From: an uncultured Rubrobacteraceae bacterium
GTDB lineage: Bacteria > Actinomycetota > Rubrobacteria > Rubrobacterales > Rubrobacteraceae
Direction of reading: 5' to 3'
Assembly: GCA_902806105.1 (NCBI GenBank)
Contig: CADCVI010000210.1
Span: forward strand, 1-22,133
Length of the DNA stretch: 22,133 nucleotides
Shown one piece after another: positions 16,593-22,133 of this stretch. The notes under the pieces were generated by a model, which had not been told where the DNA came from, did not search any database, and saw only the letters and a list, made by a program, of their open reading frames with translations. A program made the position numbers and the translations under genes. How positions within the stretch are numbered: the stretch's first letter is position 1; each line of letters begins with the position of its first letter.

Positions 16593-17353
16593 CCTTCTGC
16601 CTCCCATCGGGCCAACGCGTCCGGCAGCTCCGCGACGCTGTCCAGGATCAAATCCGCCTCTATCGTATCCCCTCCCCGCCTCCACTTCCCCATCCTGACC
16701 TGCACCGCCCCGAGCCCGGCTCGCCTCGCCCCGGCCACGTCAGACTCGGCGTCGTCACCCACCATCGCCACCCTGCCCGCTTGGAGCCCCATGTCTTCGA
16801 GGGCGAGGCGGAAGAACGCCCCCGCCGGTTTGCCGACCGTAGTGGCTCCTTTGCCGCTCGCGTACTCCAGGGCCGCCACGAACGGCCCGGCGTCGAGCGA
16901 GAGCCCCGCCCCCGTCTGCCAGTAACGGTTCTTCTGCAACGCGATCAACTCCGCGCCCTCCATCAGAGACCGGAATGCCCTATCGAGCCGCGCGTAGGTG
17001 AACCCGTCGCCGAGGTCTCCGACGACGACGTAGTCAGGCCGGTCCCCGCTGAACGTCGCGTTCCCGAGGTCCTCCAGCAACGCTTCCTCCACGAGCGGGA
17101 GGCAGGTCTTGTTCCCGATGAGGGCCGCGGCGGCCCCCGCCGGCATGAAGATCTCCTCCTCCCCCACATCGAACCCGAGGTCCTTCATACCGGCCGCCAC
17201 CTCGCGCCGGGACTTGCGGGTGGTGTTGGTAACGTAGCGGAGCGCGAGACCCGCCTCCTTGAGCGTCGTCAGGGCCTCACGGGCGCCCGGCACCAACTCG
17301 TCCCCGACGTAGAGCGTTCCGTCCAGGTCGAGCAGCAATCCTTCTGCGCGCAT
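16589..17353 (-). CDS. HAD-superfamily IIA phosphatase (NagD/LHPP-like)
   Basis: This 254-residue phosphatase of the HAD superfamily, subclass IIA, resembles NagD and LHPP. Motif I is LLLDLDGTLYVGD (D9 nucleophile, D11 general acid) and motif II is RYVTNTTRKS. The motif III lysine is in TVGKPAGAFF and motif IV is VAMVGDDAESDVAGA. A cap domain of about 90 residues lies between motifs II and III, as expected for IIA. The ATG at 17353 gives the normal N-terminus directly before motif I. The frame is open about 89 codons further upstream, but that extension overlaps the glycosylase gene and reads as non-coding. The stop overlaps yjbQ. The natural substrate is not evident; known relatives act on sugar phosphates, nucleotides or phospho-amino acids. 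Confidence 0.9.
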   Translation of the reverse strand: MRAEGLLLDLDGTLYVGDELVPGAREALTTLKEAGLALRYVTNTTRKSRREVAAGMKDLGFDVGEEEIFMPAGAAAALIGNKTCLPLVEEALLEDLGNATFSGDRPDYVVVGDLGDGFTYARLDRAFRSLMEGAELIALQKNRYWQTGAGLSLDAGPFVAALEYASGKGATTVGKPAGAFFRLALEDMGLQAGRVAMVGDDAESDVAGARRAGLGAVQVRMGKWRRGGDTIEADLILDSVAELPDALARWEAEG

Positions 17354-17403
17354 GCCGCCATGATAGTCCACCCCGACGGGGGCCGTCGACGCCGGGGACG
17401 ACC

Positions 17404-17985
17404 TTACGTGACCGGTTTCGTGTCCAGGGACTCCCAGAGGTAGAAGCTCGCCAGCGTGCGGTGTGGCGACCACGGCCGGGCGAGATCCCGCATCGTCTCC
17501 GCGTCGGGTATCTCCGGAAGGTCGTAGGCCCCCTCGACAGCCCGGCGGACGCCGAGGTCGCCGACGGGCAGGACGTCCTCGCGCCCGAGGTGGAACATCA
17601 GGAACATGTCCGCGCTCCACGGGCCGAGGCCCTTGACGGAGACTATCTGGACGATCACCTCCTCGTCCGGGAGGTCGTGGAGCGACCGGAGGTCCAGCCC
17701 TCCCGAGATGACGCGGTCAGCGAGGTCCCGTAGGTAGCGGACCTTGGGCCTGGAGAGGCCGCACGTCCGCAGAAGCTCTTCGTCCGTGGAGACCAGTTCC
17801 CGCGGGGTCGGCGGACGGCCGTCGAAGAGAGCGGTGAGCCGGCCGTAGATGCTGCGGGCGGCCTTCGTCGAGAGCTGCTGGCCGACGATGGTCCGGACGA
17901 GCGAGCCGTAGGCGTCGTCGGGACGGCCGCGGCGACGTTCCGCGGAGCCCAGAGGCCCGATACGCCGGACCAGCCCCACCATCAC
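17404..17985 (-). CDS. AlkA-type DNA-3-methyladenine glycosylase, 5' end replaced
   Basis: This HhH-GPD base-excision DNA glycosylase removes alkylated purines. The core is intact: IVGQQLSTKAA (about 33-43), the helix-hairpin-helix VKGLGPWSADMFLMF (117-131) and the catalytic Asp143 in PVGDLGVRRA. There are no iron-sulfur cysteines, which excludes EndoIII/MutY. Related proteins usually have 15-25 residues before a DPVM-type segment. Here Asp-Pro codons still precede the GTG at 17985, but everything upstream is serine recombinase 3' sequence, and the recombinase stop overlaps this start (GTGATG). The enzyme has probably lost its first helix and depends on coupling or a new start. No Shine-Dalgarno is visible. 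It heads a probable operon with the HAD and yjbQ genes (50-base gap). Confidence 0.85.
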   Translation of the reverse strand: MMVGLVRRIGPLGSAERRRGRPDDAYGSLVRTIVGQQLSTKAARSIYGRLTALFDGRPPTPRELVSTDEELLRTCGLSRPKVRYLRDLADRVISGGLDLRSLHDLPDEEVIVQIVSVKGLGPWSADMFLMFHLGREDVLPVGDLGVRRAVEGAYDLPEIPDAETMRDLARPWSPHRTLASFYLWESLDTKPVT

Positions 17986-18863
17986 CGGGTCGCCACACCC
18001 GAGGAGGTGCGTTTCTCCTGCAACGATTTCGGCACCTCCCCGAGGTCAAGTTCCGGCCCCATCGTCAGTGTACCCTCGGCGTCCACCGTGAAGCGGGCGC
18101 CGAACCTTTTGTACGCCTTTCTTATGTTCTCCGGGCTCGTCGCGTGGGTCAGCACCTCGCCCGGCTGGATCGCGTCGGGGTCCTCGTACCACTCCGCGTG
18201 CACCAGCGAGTAGCGGGCGGCCTCGATCCTTTGGGCGGCCTCGGTTGCGTCCTCGGCGGCCCGTAGTTCGCCCGAGATCGCCGCCTGCTCCTCATCGATC
18301 TCGACGAGGCGCTCCTTGAGCTCCGGGAGCGTCATCAGACCCTCAGCCTGCTGGCCCTGGAAGTTGCGGCGCATGTTCGCCAGGACTCCCATACGCTCCG
18401 GAAGCGCCGCCTGCCTCTGGAGTGCGGAGCGTAGGCCGTCGCGCCCGTTCTCACGCTCGACGGTCTCGTCATAGAGGCGAATCAGGGTATCCGTGCTCGC
18501 GTAGGTCTCAAACATGGACGCCGCCTCGTGCTCCACTTGCTCAACCGAATGCGACTTCCGGTTGTCGCAGGCGTCCGCTCCGATGCTTGGCCTGCACCTG
18601 TAGTAGCTGAAGTACGACCCGTCACTCCTTCTGCGTCTGAAAACTCCCATCGCCCGGCCGCACTCACGGCACCGGAGCACGCCCCCGGAGAGCTCATAGT
18701 AGCGGCCGTCAATCTTCGAAGGCACGCGGTTGTCCTTGATCTGCCCCCTGGCCCCGTCGATCATGGTGCGATTCGGGCCCGCCCCAGTGACGTCCACGGG
18801 GACGGCTATCCACTCGCTGCAGTCCGTCCACTCGGCCTTGCGGGACCCGATCCCTGTCGGTCG
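17982..18863 (-). pseudogene. C-terminal fragment of a large serine recombinase
   Basis: Only the C-terminal part of a large serine recombinase/integrase remains. Homology starts near 18850 with the end of the recombinase domain (CSEWIAVPVDVTG, KDNRVPSK, YYELSGGVL). It continues through the zinc beta-ribbon with cysteines in LRCRECGRAMG and YYRCRPSIGADACDNRKSH, then the long coiled coil that large serine integrases use for synapsis control. The N-terminal catalytic resolvase domain with its Ser nucleophile is absent; an in-frame TGA at 18864-18866 closes the frame. A GTG at 18797 is the first start codon but is inside the domain. The gene runs into the glycosylase at 17982-17985. It cannot catalyse recombination, so it marks an old integration. 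Confidence 0.8.
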
Positions 18864-19095
18864 TCAGGCGGCCGGCGTTGTGCTCGGCGTTGAGCGCCTG
18901 GTTGAGAGCGCGCCGCACCTTCCTCGTCAGCTTCGTGTGGCCGAGCTCGCGGGCGGCGTCGATGAGTAACGCGTGCCGCTCGACCTTCTCACCATGGGGG
19001 ACGCAGGCGTGGAGGGCCGCTGCAGCATCGCCGTGGCTGAGTGTTTCGGGAGCAGGATGCTCGAAGAGGGCATCCTGGGGCTCGTTGAGAACGCG
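18845..19095 (-). pseudogene. DUF3320-like C-terminal remnant (helicase/nuclease tail)
   Basis: About 84 codons without a good start read EHPAPETLSHGDAAAALHAC, then GEKVERHALLIDAARELG, then LTRKVRRALNQALN and EHNAGRL. This looks like the winged-helix tail (DUF3320-like) found at the C-terminus of some large superfamily I helicase or nuclease proteins. It is in the same frame as the 138-codon ORF upstream, separated by one TAA at 19096-19098, so the two could be parts of one ancestral gene. Recognisable sequence ends where recombinase homology begins in another frame near 18850, marking a recombination junction. Family assignment is tentative. Confidence 0.4.
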
Positions 19096-19512
19096 TTAGG
19101 ATGACGGCCCAGTCACGGTAAGAGCTTCCTCCGTCGGCTCGGCTGCAGCTGCACCGTTTGGCCCCCCTTCGGGTTCAAGGCTGCTGCGGACCAATGTCGT
19201 AGCCTCGTTTGCGGACATCTCTTCTACCACCCGATCGGGGTCTGTTGGCGGCCGATCCGACCAGGCACGAGGGTGCAAAGCTGCGACGGTGGCGGTGCTG
19301 GGTTCGCCCGCGGCCAAATCCAACTCCACCGGCGGAGGGTTGAGTACCGTTTGATAGAGTTGTCCAGTCTCGGCCGCGCGGGTCATCTGGTCGTAGATCT
19401 GCAGGATGACGCGCTTTGTGCGGGCGGGCAACTGGGACGACATCCAGAGCCTCGACCGCAGCCCCCGCCGCATGTTCAGCGACCCGCTGTACGCAGTCGT
19501 CGGCAGAAGCAC
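19096..19512 (-). CDS. Unrecognised 138-codon ORF, possibly an upstream part of a broken gene
   Basis: This is a 138-codon frame from a GTG at 19512 (alternative ATG at 19473), with no convincing ribosome binding site. The central part, TKRVILQIYDQMTRAAETGQ followed by LYQTVLNPPPVELDLAA, is helical and looks protein-like. The C-terminal third is Glu, Pro and Ala rich and probably disordered. No domain is recognised. The frame continues beyond its TAA into the DUF3320-like tail, so it may be the preceding portion of the same degraded protein. Its N-terminus abuts the 11-bp tandem repeat. Whether it is translated is unclear. Confidence 0.4.
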   Translation of the reverse strand: MLLPTTAYSGSLNMRRGLRSRLWMSSQLPARTKRVILQIYDQMTRAAETGQLYQTVLNPPPVELDLAAGEPSTATVAALHPRAWSDRPPTDPDRVVEEMSANEATTLVRSSLEPEGGPNGAAAAEPTEEALTVTGPSS

Positions 19513-19517
19513 CGGAC

Positions 19518-19539
19518 CTTACGTGGAACTTACGTGGAA
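19518..19539. repeat. Perfect 11-bp tandem duplication (CTTACGTGGAA)
   Basis: CTTACGTGGAA occurs twice with no spacer (19518-19528, 19529-19539), just upstream of the 138-codon ORF. It could be a target-site-like duplication, a paired protein-binding site or a replication-slippage product. Confidence 0.7.
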
Positions 19540-19565
19540 GAATCAGAAGCGCCTCGTCCGTGATC

Positions 19566-19590
19566 CGCGGGTTTCACGACATAACCCGCG
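19566..19590. repeat. Perfect inverted repeat, 8-bp arms, 9-base loop
   Basis: CGCGGGTT (19566-19573) pairs with AACCCGCG (19583-19590) around TCACGACAT. It lies outside any recognised gene and next to a second hairpin. Possible roles are a recombination site, an operator or a transposon end. Confidence 0.65.
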
Positions 19591-19601
19591 ATACTTCTCG
19601 G

Positions 19602-19624
19602 CCACATTCGGTGGCCGAATGTGG
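19602..19624. repeat. Perfect inverted repeat, 10-bp arms, 3-base loop
   Basis: CCACATTCGG (19602-19611) and CCGAATGTGG (19615-19624) flank TGG. This is the longest perfect hairpin noticed in the window. Neither side has a T-run, so it is not a classical terminator. Confidence 0.7.
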
Positions 19625-19642
19625 AAGGCCAAGCCGCGATCA

Positions 19643-19957
19643 TTATCGTGTGGAAGACCAAGGACGTGAGGTTCGTAAACCGCCCTTAATCGCACGCGGG
19701 TGGATAGACCCCCGGCGGGTCGAGCACGTGAGGACGCCAAAACCTTCACAAGGATACCTCGCACCCTTCACAGAAGGGTAGAGCAGCCTGCCGTGCTCGA
19801 CCGTTACCTGGAGGTGCCCTTTGGCCGCCAACGCCGAGAGTATCCGGTCGGCCTCCCCCACCGTAAGCGACGTCTCCAGCGCCACTCCCGCCACCGTCAG
19901 CTTTCCGTGGCGTCCAAGCGCTTCCAGTAGCTCCTTTTCCTTGCCCGTCGTTATGGA
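19643..19957 (-). pseudogene. Winged-helix domain remnant without a start codon
   Basis: The frame TGKEKELLEALGRHGKLTVA, then VALETSLTVGEADRILSALA and KGHLQVTVEHGRLLYP (about 19775-19950), is a typical winged-helix segment. Such segments occur at the end of small bacterial membrane or regulatory proteins. The frame opens after a TGA at 20003-20005 and has no ATG, GTG or TTG before the homologous part; the first GTG (19894) is inside the domain. Downstream of LLYP the translation (to 19643) no longer looks like protein. Both ends therefore seem lost, the 5' end apparently to the Wzz-like fragment that overlaps it. DNA-binding function is possible in the parent protein but not shown here. Confidence 0.5.
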
Positions 19958-19961
19958 GGTT

Positions 19962-20585
19962 TCACCGGTGGGCAGCCCAACACGAGCTGCTCGCGGTAAG
20001 GCTCAGCGCTCTGGTAGGCCAGAGAGCGGCCGATCCTACGCCTGACACGACAAGCCTGGGCAGTGCAACAACCAGCCCCACGAAGAGCAACAGCCCCGAT
20101 GCCAACGTCACTAGTCCGCTTCGCAGGGGGTTCGGGCTCACGGGCTCCTCGGGTACGGGCGCCCGCTCCCATAGCCTGGCGGTCACGCCGTTGCCATCCT
20201 GGCCCACCTCGGAAACCTGCTCCGAGAGTACGTCACCCACGGTGTTGGTCACCACCCGCGCCCGTTCGGGATCCGGATCGGTGTAGGACAGCTCGATGAA
20301 CTGGGTGTTCCCGACCGGCTCAGCCTCCAGGCGTTCCAGGAACGCGTCGGGCGTCATCGAGAGTCCCAAATGCTCGATAGTCTTTTCGGCTACCGGGCGA
20401 GACTGTGCCGCCTCGGCTAGGGTCATAGTCAACTGTTGGAGTCCTTGTACCCGTGCGTTTAGGGGCGGTCCCTCGAGTAGGCTCCGATCTTGCCCGATCA
20501 GCAACGTGGACGAGGCCTCGTACTGCGGGGCCTTGACCAGGGAAGCTACGGTCACCGTCACCGCGACGAGCACAACCGCCACCAT
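19962..20585 (-). pseudogene. Wzz-like polysaccharide chain-length determinant, truncated at both ends
   Basis: The 207-codon frame has the Wzz/chain-length determinant plan: a first helix (MVAVVLVAVTVTVASLV), the signature KAPQYEASSTLLIGQ, and a periplasmic helical domain containing QFIELSYTDPDPERARVVTN. Then PVPEEPVSPNPLRSGL leads into the second helix (LVTLASGLLLFVGLVVALP). Such proteins set the chain length of exported polysaccharides. The normal cytoplasmic lead-in before helix 1 is missing: upstream of 20585 the coding potential belongs to the PadR-partner gene in another frame, so the fragment begins at a junction. After helix 2 the translation ends in an unrelated tail. No polysaccharide genes are nearby. 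It is probably a relic carried in from a glycan locus. Confidence 0.65.
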
Positions 20586-20893
20586 ACCCTCGCGGCGGCC
20601 CTCGGCTCCATGGGCAGGAACGTGTTCCTCGACATCGCGGTACCCCTCTCCTGTAGCGCGGTGAGAGCCAGGTCCTAGAACGCCCCACCCCACACCCTAG
20701 CCAACTCCGCCGTGCCTCCCTCCTCCAGCCCCTCGCGCGACAGGTCCGCAAAGTCCCGCCGCATCTCCTCCGCGTACCGCCGCCGGAAGGCCCTCGGGTA
20801 GAGCGCGAGCAGCGCACCGTACATTAGCTCGGAGACTGCCAGGAGCAGCAGCACCGCCCGCTTGCGGTCCTCCCAGCCCCCGCCGGGGGCCAT
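20585..20893 (-). pseudogene. PadR-partner small membrane protein, interrupted by an amber codon
   Basis: Genes of this kind often follow padR. The protein begins with one helix (AVLLLLAVSELMYGALLALY) and the signature YPRAFRRRYAEEMRRDFADL. From the ATG at 20893, preceded by GGAGG, the frame runs 72 codons to TAG at 20675-20677. The same frame then continues sensibly as DLALTALQERG, then FLPMEPRAAARV, to about 20585. That is how related proteins go on, so the TAG is a premature stop, probably from a Ser codon. Beyond 20585 the sequence switches to the Wzz fragment. The start overlaps the padR stop, so the pair forms an operon. If made, the product is a 72-residue stub. Confidence 0.6.
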
Positions 20894-21279
20894 CACGCGC
20901 CTCCGGCAGCCCCGGAGGGCCGCGCGCTGGGGACCAGGCCCTTTGAACGCGCCGCGCGGACCAGGCCCTCGAGCCGCTCCACTTCGGCGACGGCGACCTT
21001 CCTGCCGACATCCGTCAGCCGGTAGTAGCGGCGGCGCTCGTCATCGAGGTCAGGGTCGGGGCGCTCCTCAGACTCCTCGACGAGCCCCCTCTCCTGCATC
21101 TGCCTCAGCGAACGGTAGAGCGTGCCGGGGGCCAGGCGCCTCCCGCCGTCGGTGCGCCGCCTCACCTCCCGCATGATGCCGTAGCCGTGCAGCTCCCCGT
21201 CGCCCAGGGCCACCACGATGTCCAGCACCGCAGGGGTCAAGGGCAAATACCCTTCCGGTCCCCGCGCTCGGTCCCCCAC
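20893..21279 (-). CDS. PadR-family transcriptional regulator
   Basis: The PadR winged-helix repressor is 128 residues long from GTG 21279. The N-terminal domain reads LTPAVLDIVVALGDGELHGY, then GIMREVRRRTDGGRRLAPGT, LYRSLRQMQERGLVEES and RRRYYRLTDVGRKVA, the full signature of the family. A helical C-terminal tail for dimerisation follows. I prefer GTG at 21279 over the TTG at 21285, because GGGGAGG ends directly before the TTG and is spaced six bases from the GTG. PadR proteins usually repress their own operon, which here includes the broken membrane-protein gene. A promoter and a palindromic operator candidate lie upstream. The gene looks intact, unlike its neighbours. Confidence 0.92.
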   Translation of the reverse strand: MGDRARGPEGYLPLTPAVLDIVVALGDGELHGYGIMREVRRRTDGGRRLAPGTLYRSLRQMQERGLVEESEERPDPDLDDERRRYYRLTDVGRKVAVAEVERLEGLVRAARSKGLVPSARPSGAAGGA

Positions 21280-21301
21280 GCACAACCTCCCCGCCGGCTA
21301 G

Positions 21302-21328
21302 ATCCACACTTCTAATACCATTGTGGAT
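21302..21328. promoter_or_regulatory. Palindromic operator candidate for PadR autoregulation
   Basis: ATCCACA (21302-21308) and TGTGGAT (21322-21328) are perfect inverted repeats, 20 bases centre to centre, in an AT-rich patch between the padR promoter and its start. Two-turn spacing fits a dimeric winged-helix repressor. Binding by PadR is inferred from position only. Confidence 0.5.
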
Positions 21329-21342
21329 ATATTCACGTCGGC

Positions 21343-21371
21343 ACTATAGTAGAGCCTGGGTTTTGGCGCAA
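21343..21371 (-). promoter_or_regulatory. padR promoter, TTGCGC-17-TATAGT
   Basis: On the minus strand TTGCGC (21366-21371) and TATAGT (21343-21348) are separated by exactly 17 bases and match sigma-70-type consensus well (four and five of six). Transcription would start near 21336, just before the palindrome and about 57 bases before the GTG. It is the best promoter in the window. Confidence 0.55.
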
Positions 21372-21687
21372 CCCGTCGCCACGATGGAGACGGGAGAGAT
21401 GATGATCTTACGAGGTCGTCCTTCCACGCACTCGGTTGGATAAGGAGCTGCTGGTCTGACCGCTACCCCTCGACACCATCTCGGGGCGCAACCACAAGGG
21501 CCTTGCTCGGGCCACACGGTGGTCTCTTTGGTGCCCCCTTCGCGGTCCGGCACCACATCTGGGGACGCGATACGCGCCCTCTTCCAAGCGGTTAGCATGT
21601 CCCCACATGGGAAGCACGTTCGAGGAAATCCGAGTCCACAGGCCCCAAGCGCCGAGGCGACCGCCCGCGAAACGCCCGACGGCTAGA
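21372..21687. other. Gene-free stretch between padR promoter and IS element
   Basis: I see no supported gene here. Short frames on both strands do not resemble proteins, and base composition is less biased than in the flanking genes. It could hold decayed sequence or the true left end of the insertion element. Confidence 0.4.
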
Positions 21688-22133
21688 TGAGTGTTGCATG
21701 GATTGAGGGTACAACGAAGGCCATCCGACTCCCCGACGAAAGGAACCTCGGATGGCCCAACCGAAGGATACCCCGTCGCTCGCCTCCCTGGAAGGGATGA
21801 TCACAGTGCTGTTCTGCCTCGTCGACGACACCTACCGCCTCCTCAACCCCAGGGCAAACGGGTACGCCTCGCTCAAGAAGCTCTCCGACTCGGAGGTGCT
21901 TACCCTCGCGCTCCTTCAGCAGTTGCGCGGCGTCGAGAGCGAGCGCTCGTTTCTCAGGGACGCTGAGCGGTTCTTCTCTCACCTGTTCCCCGGGGTCGTA
22001 GGTCTTCATCCTTCCTCGCTCAACCGCAGGGTGCGCAACCTGCGCCGCTTCCTGGAGCCGCTGCGCCGAGCGGTCTCCTCGCCGAGTTGGTTGGGGACCC
22101 GGAGACCCTGGTTGTGGACTCGACGCTGCTTTC
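21688..22133 (+). mobile_element. Left part of an IS982-like insertion sequence
   Basis: An insertion sequence enters from the right and is cut by the window edge. The left boundary is a guess, placed near GATGAGTGTTGCATGG, about 60 bases before the transposase start. The matching inverted repeat would be outside the window. Confidence 0.45.
21752..22133 (+). pseudogene. IS982-like transposase, frameshifted, 3' part outside window
   Basis: The ATG at 21752, with AAAGGA seven bases upstream, starts a transposase. Its N-terminal part (VLFCLVDDTYRLL, LSDSEVLTLALLQQLRG, ERSFLRDAERFFSHLFPG, SSLNRRVRNLRRF) resembles IS982-type DDE enzymes. At 22076-22077 the frame breaks. Omitting one TC dinucleotide restores LAELVGDPETLVVDSTLL, in which the VVDS Asp would be the first catalytic residue of the DDE triad. 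The heptamer there is not a classic slippery site, so inactivation is likelier than programmed frameshifting. The remaining two thirds lie beyond the window. Family assignment is moderately sure. Confidence 0.7.

Noticed and set aside
17354..17620. N-terminal extension of the HAD phosphatase
   Set aside because: The frame is open, but it overlaps the glycosylase gene and reads as Arg/Pro-rich noise. Family N-termini begin at the ATG at 17353.
19518..19624. CRISPR-like array
   Set aside because: Only two abutting copies of an 11-mer and unrelated hairpins are present, with no spacers and no cas genes nearby.
20635..20652. Apparent ATG with AGGAGAGG upstream as the start of the Wzz gene
   Set aside because: The ATG is not in the Wzz frame and is in frame with the PadR-partner gene beyond its TAG, so it belongs to that broken gene.
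18000..22133. Intact defence or phage system
   Set aside because: The recombinase, helicase-like tail and transposase hint at mobile DNA, but every candidate is truncated or interrupted and no complete toxin, nuclease or phage structural gene is visible.

Overview
The window is very GC-rich, densely packed bacterial DNA. GTG starts are frequent and the protein set is Gram-positive in type: an MMPL transporter, an Fsr-like MFS pump, two-domain SppA, PgsA, a type II NADH dehydrogenase, a PadR regulator and a Tat-exported alkaline-phosphatase-superfamily protein. The coiled-coil and membrane proteins and the overall style resemble a deep-branching, often thermophilic actinobacterium such as Rubrobacter. 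That placement is inference from content, not from a marker gene.

Region 1 (1-8.5 kb) is ordinary chromosome. It holds an MMPL/RND-like transporter cut by the left edge, an MFS exporter and SppA, all on the minus strand. A Fur/PerR-type regulator reads divergently from sppA, followed by a 596-residue coiled-coil protein. A small membrane protein converges on that gene across a short repeat.

Region 2 (8.6-17.4 kb) is housekeeping. It starts with a Tat-secreted sulfatase-like enzyme that has Thr where sulfatases have the formylglycine Cys. A minus-strand series follows: PfpI/DJ-1 protein, RecQ, a two-helix membrane protein, PgsA, NDH-2, YjbQ and a HAD phosphatase. The HAD and yjbQ genes overlap by 4 nt. 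Next to them is an AlkA-type DNA glycosylase.

Region 3 (17.98-22.13 kb) is a mosaic of gene remnants. The glycosylase 5' end runs directly into the 3' end of a serine recombinase that has lost its catalytic domain. Beyond this lie a DUF3320-like helicase tail with an in-frame stop, an unrecognised 138-codon ORF, an 11-bp tandem repeat, two perfect hairpins, a winged-helix remnant, a Wzz-like polysaccharide chain-length protein cut at both ends, and a PadR-partner membrane protein broken by an amber codon. Every gene remnant from the recombinase to the PadR partner lies on the minus strand. The padR gene is intact, with a good promoter and a palindromic operator candidate. At the right edge an IS982-like transposase enters on the plus strand, already frameshifted. 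The region looks like the scar of repeated integration and deletion next to a DNA-repair gene. I found no CRISPR array, tRNA, rRNA or intact defence system.
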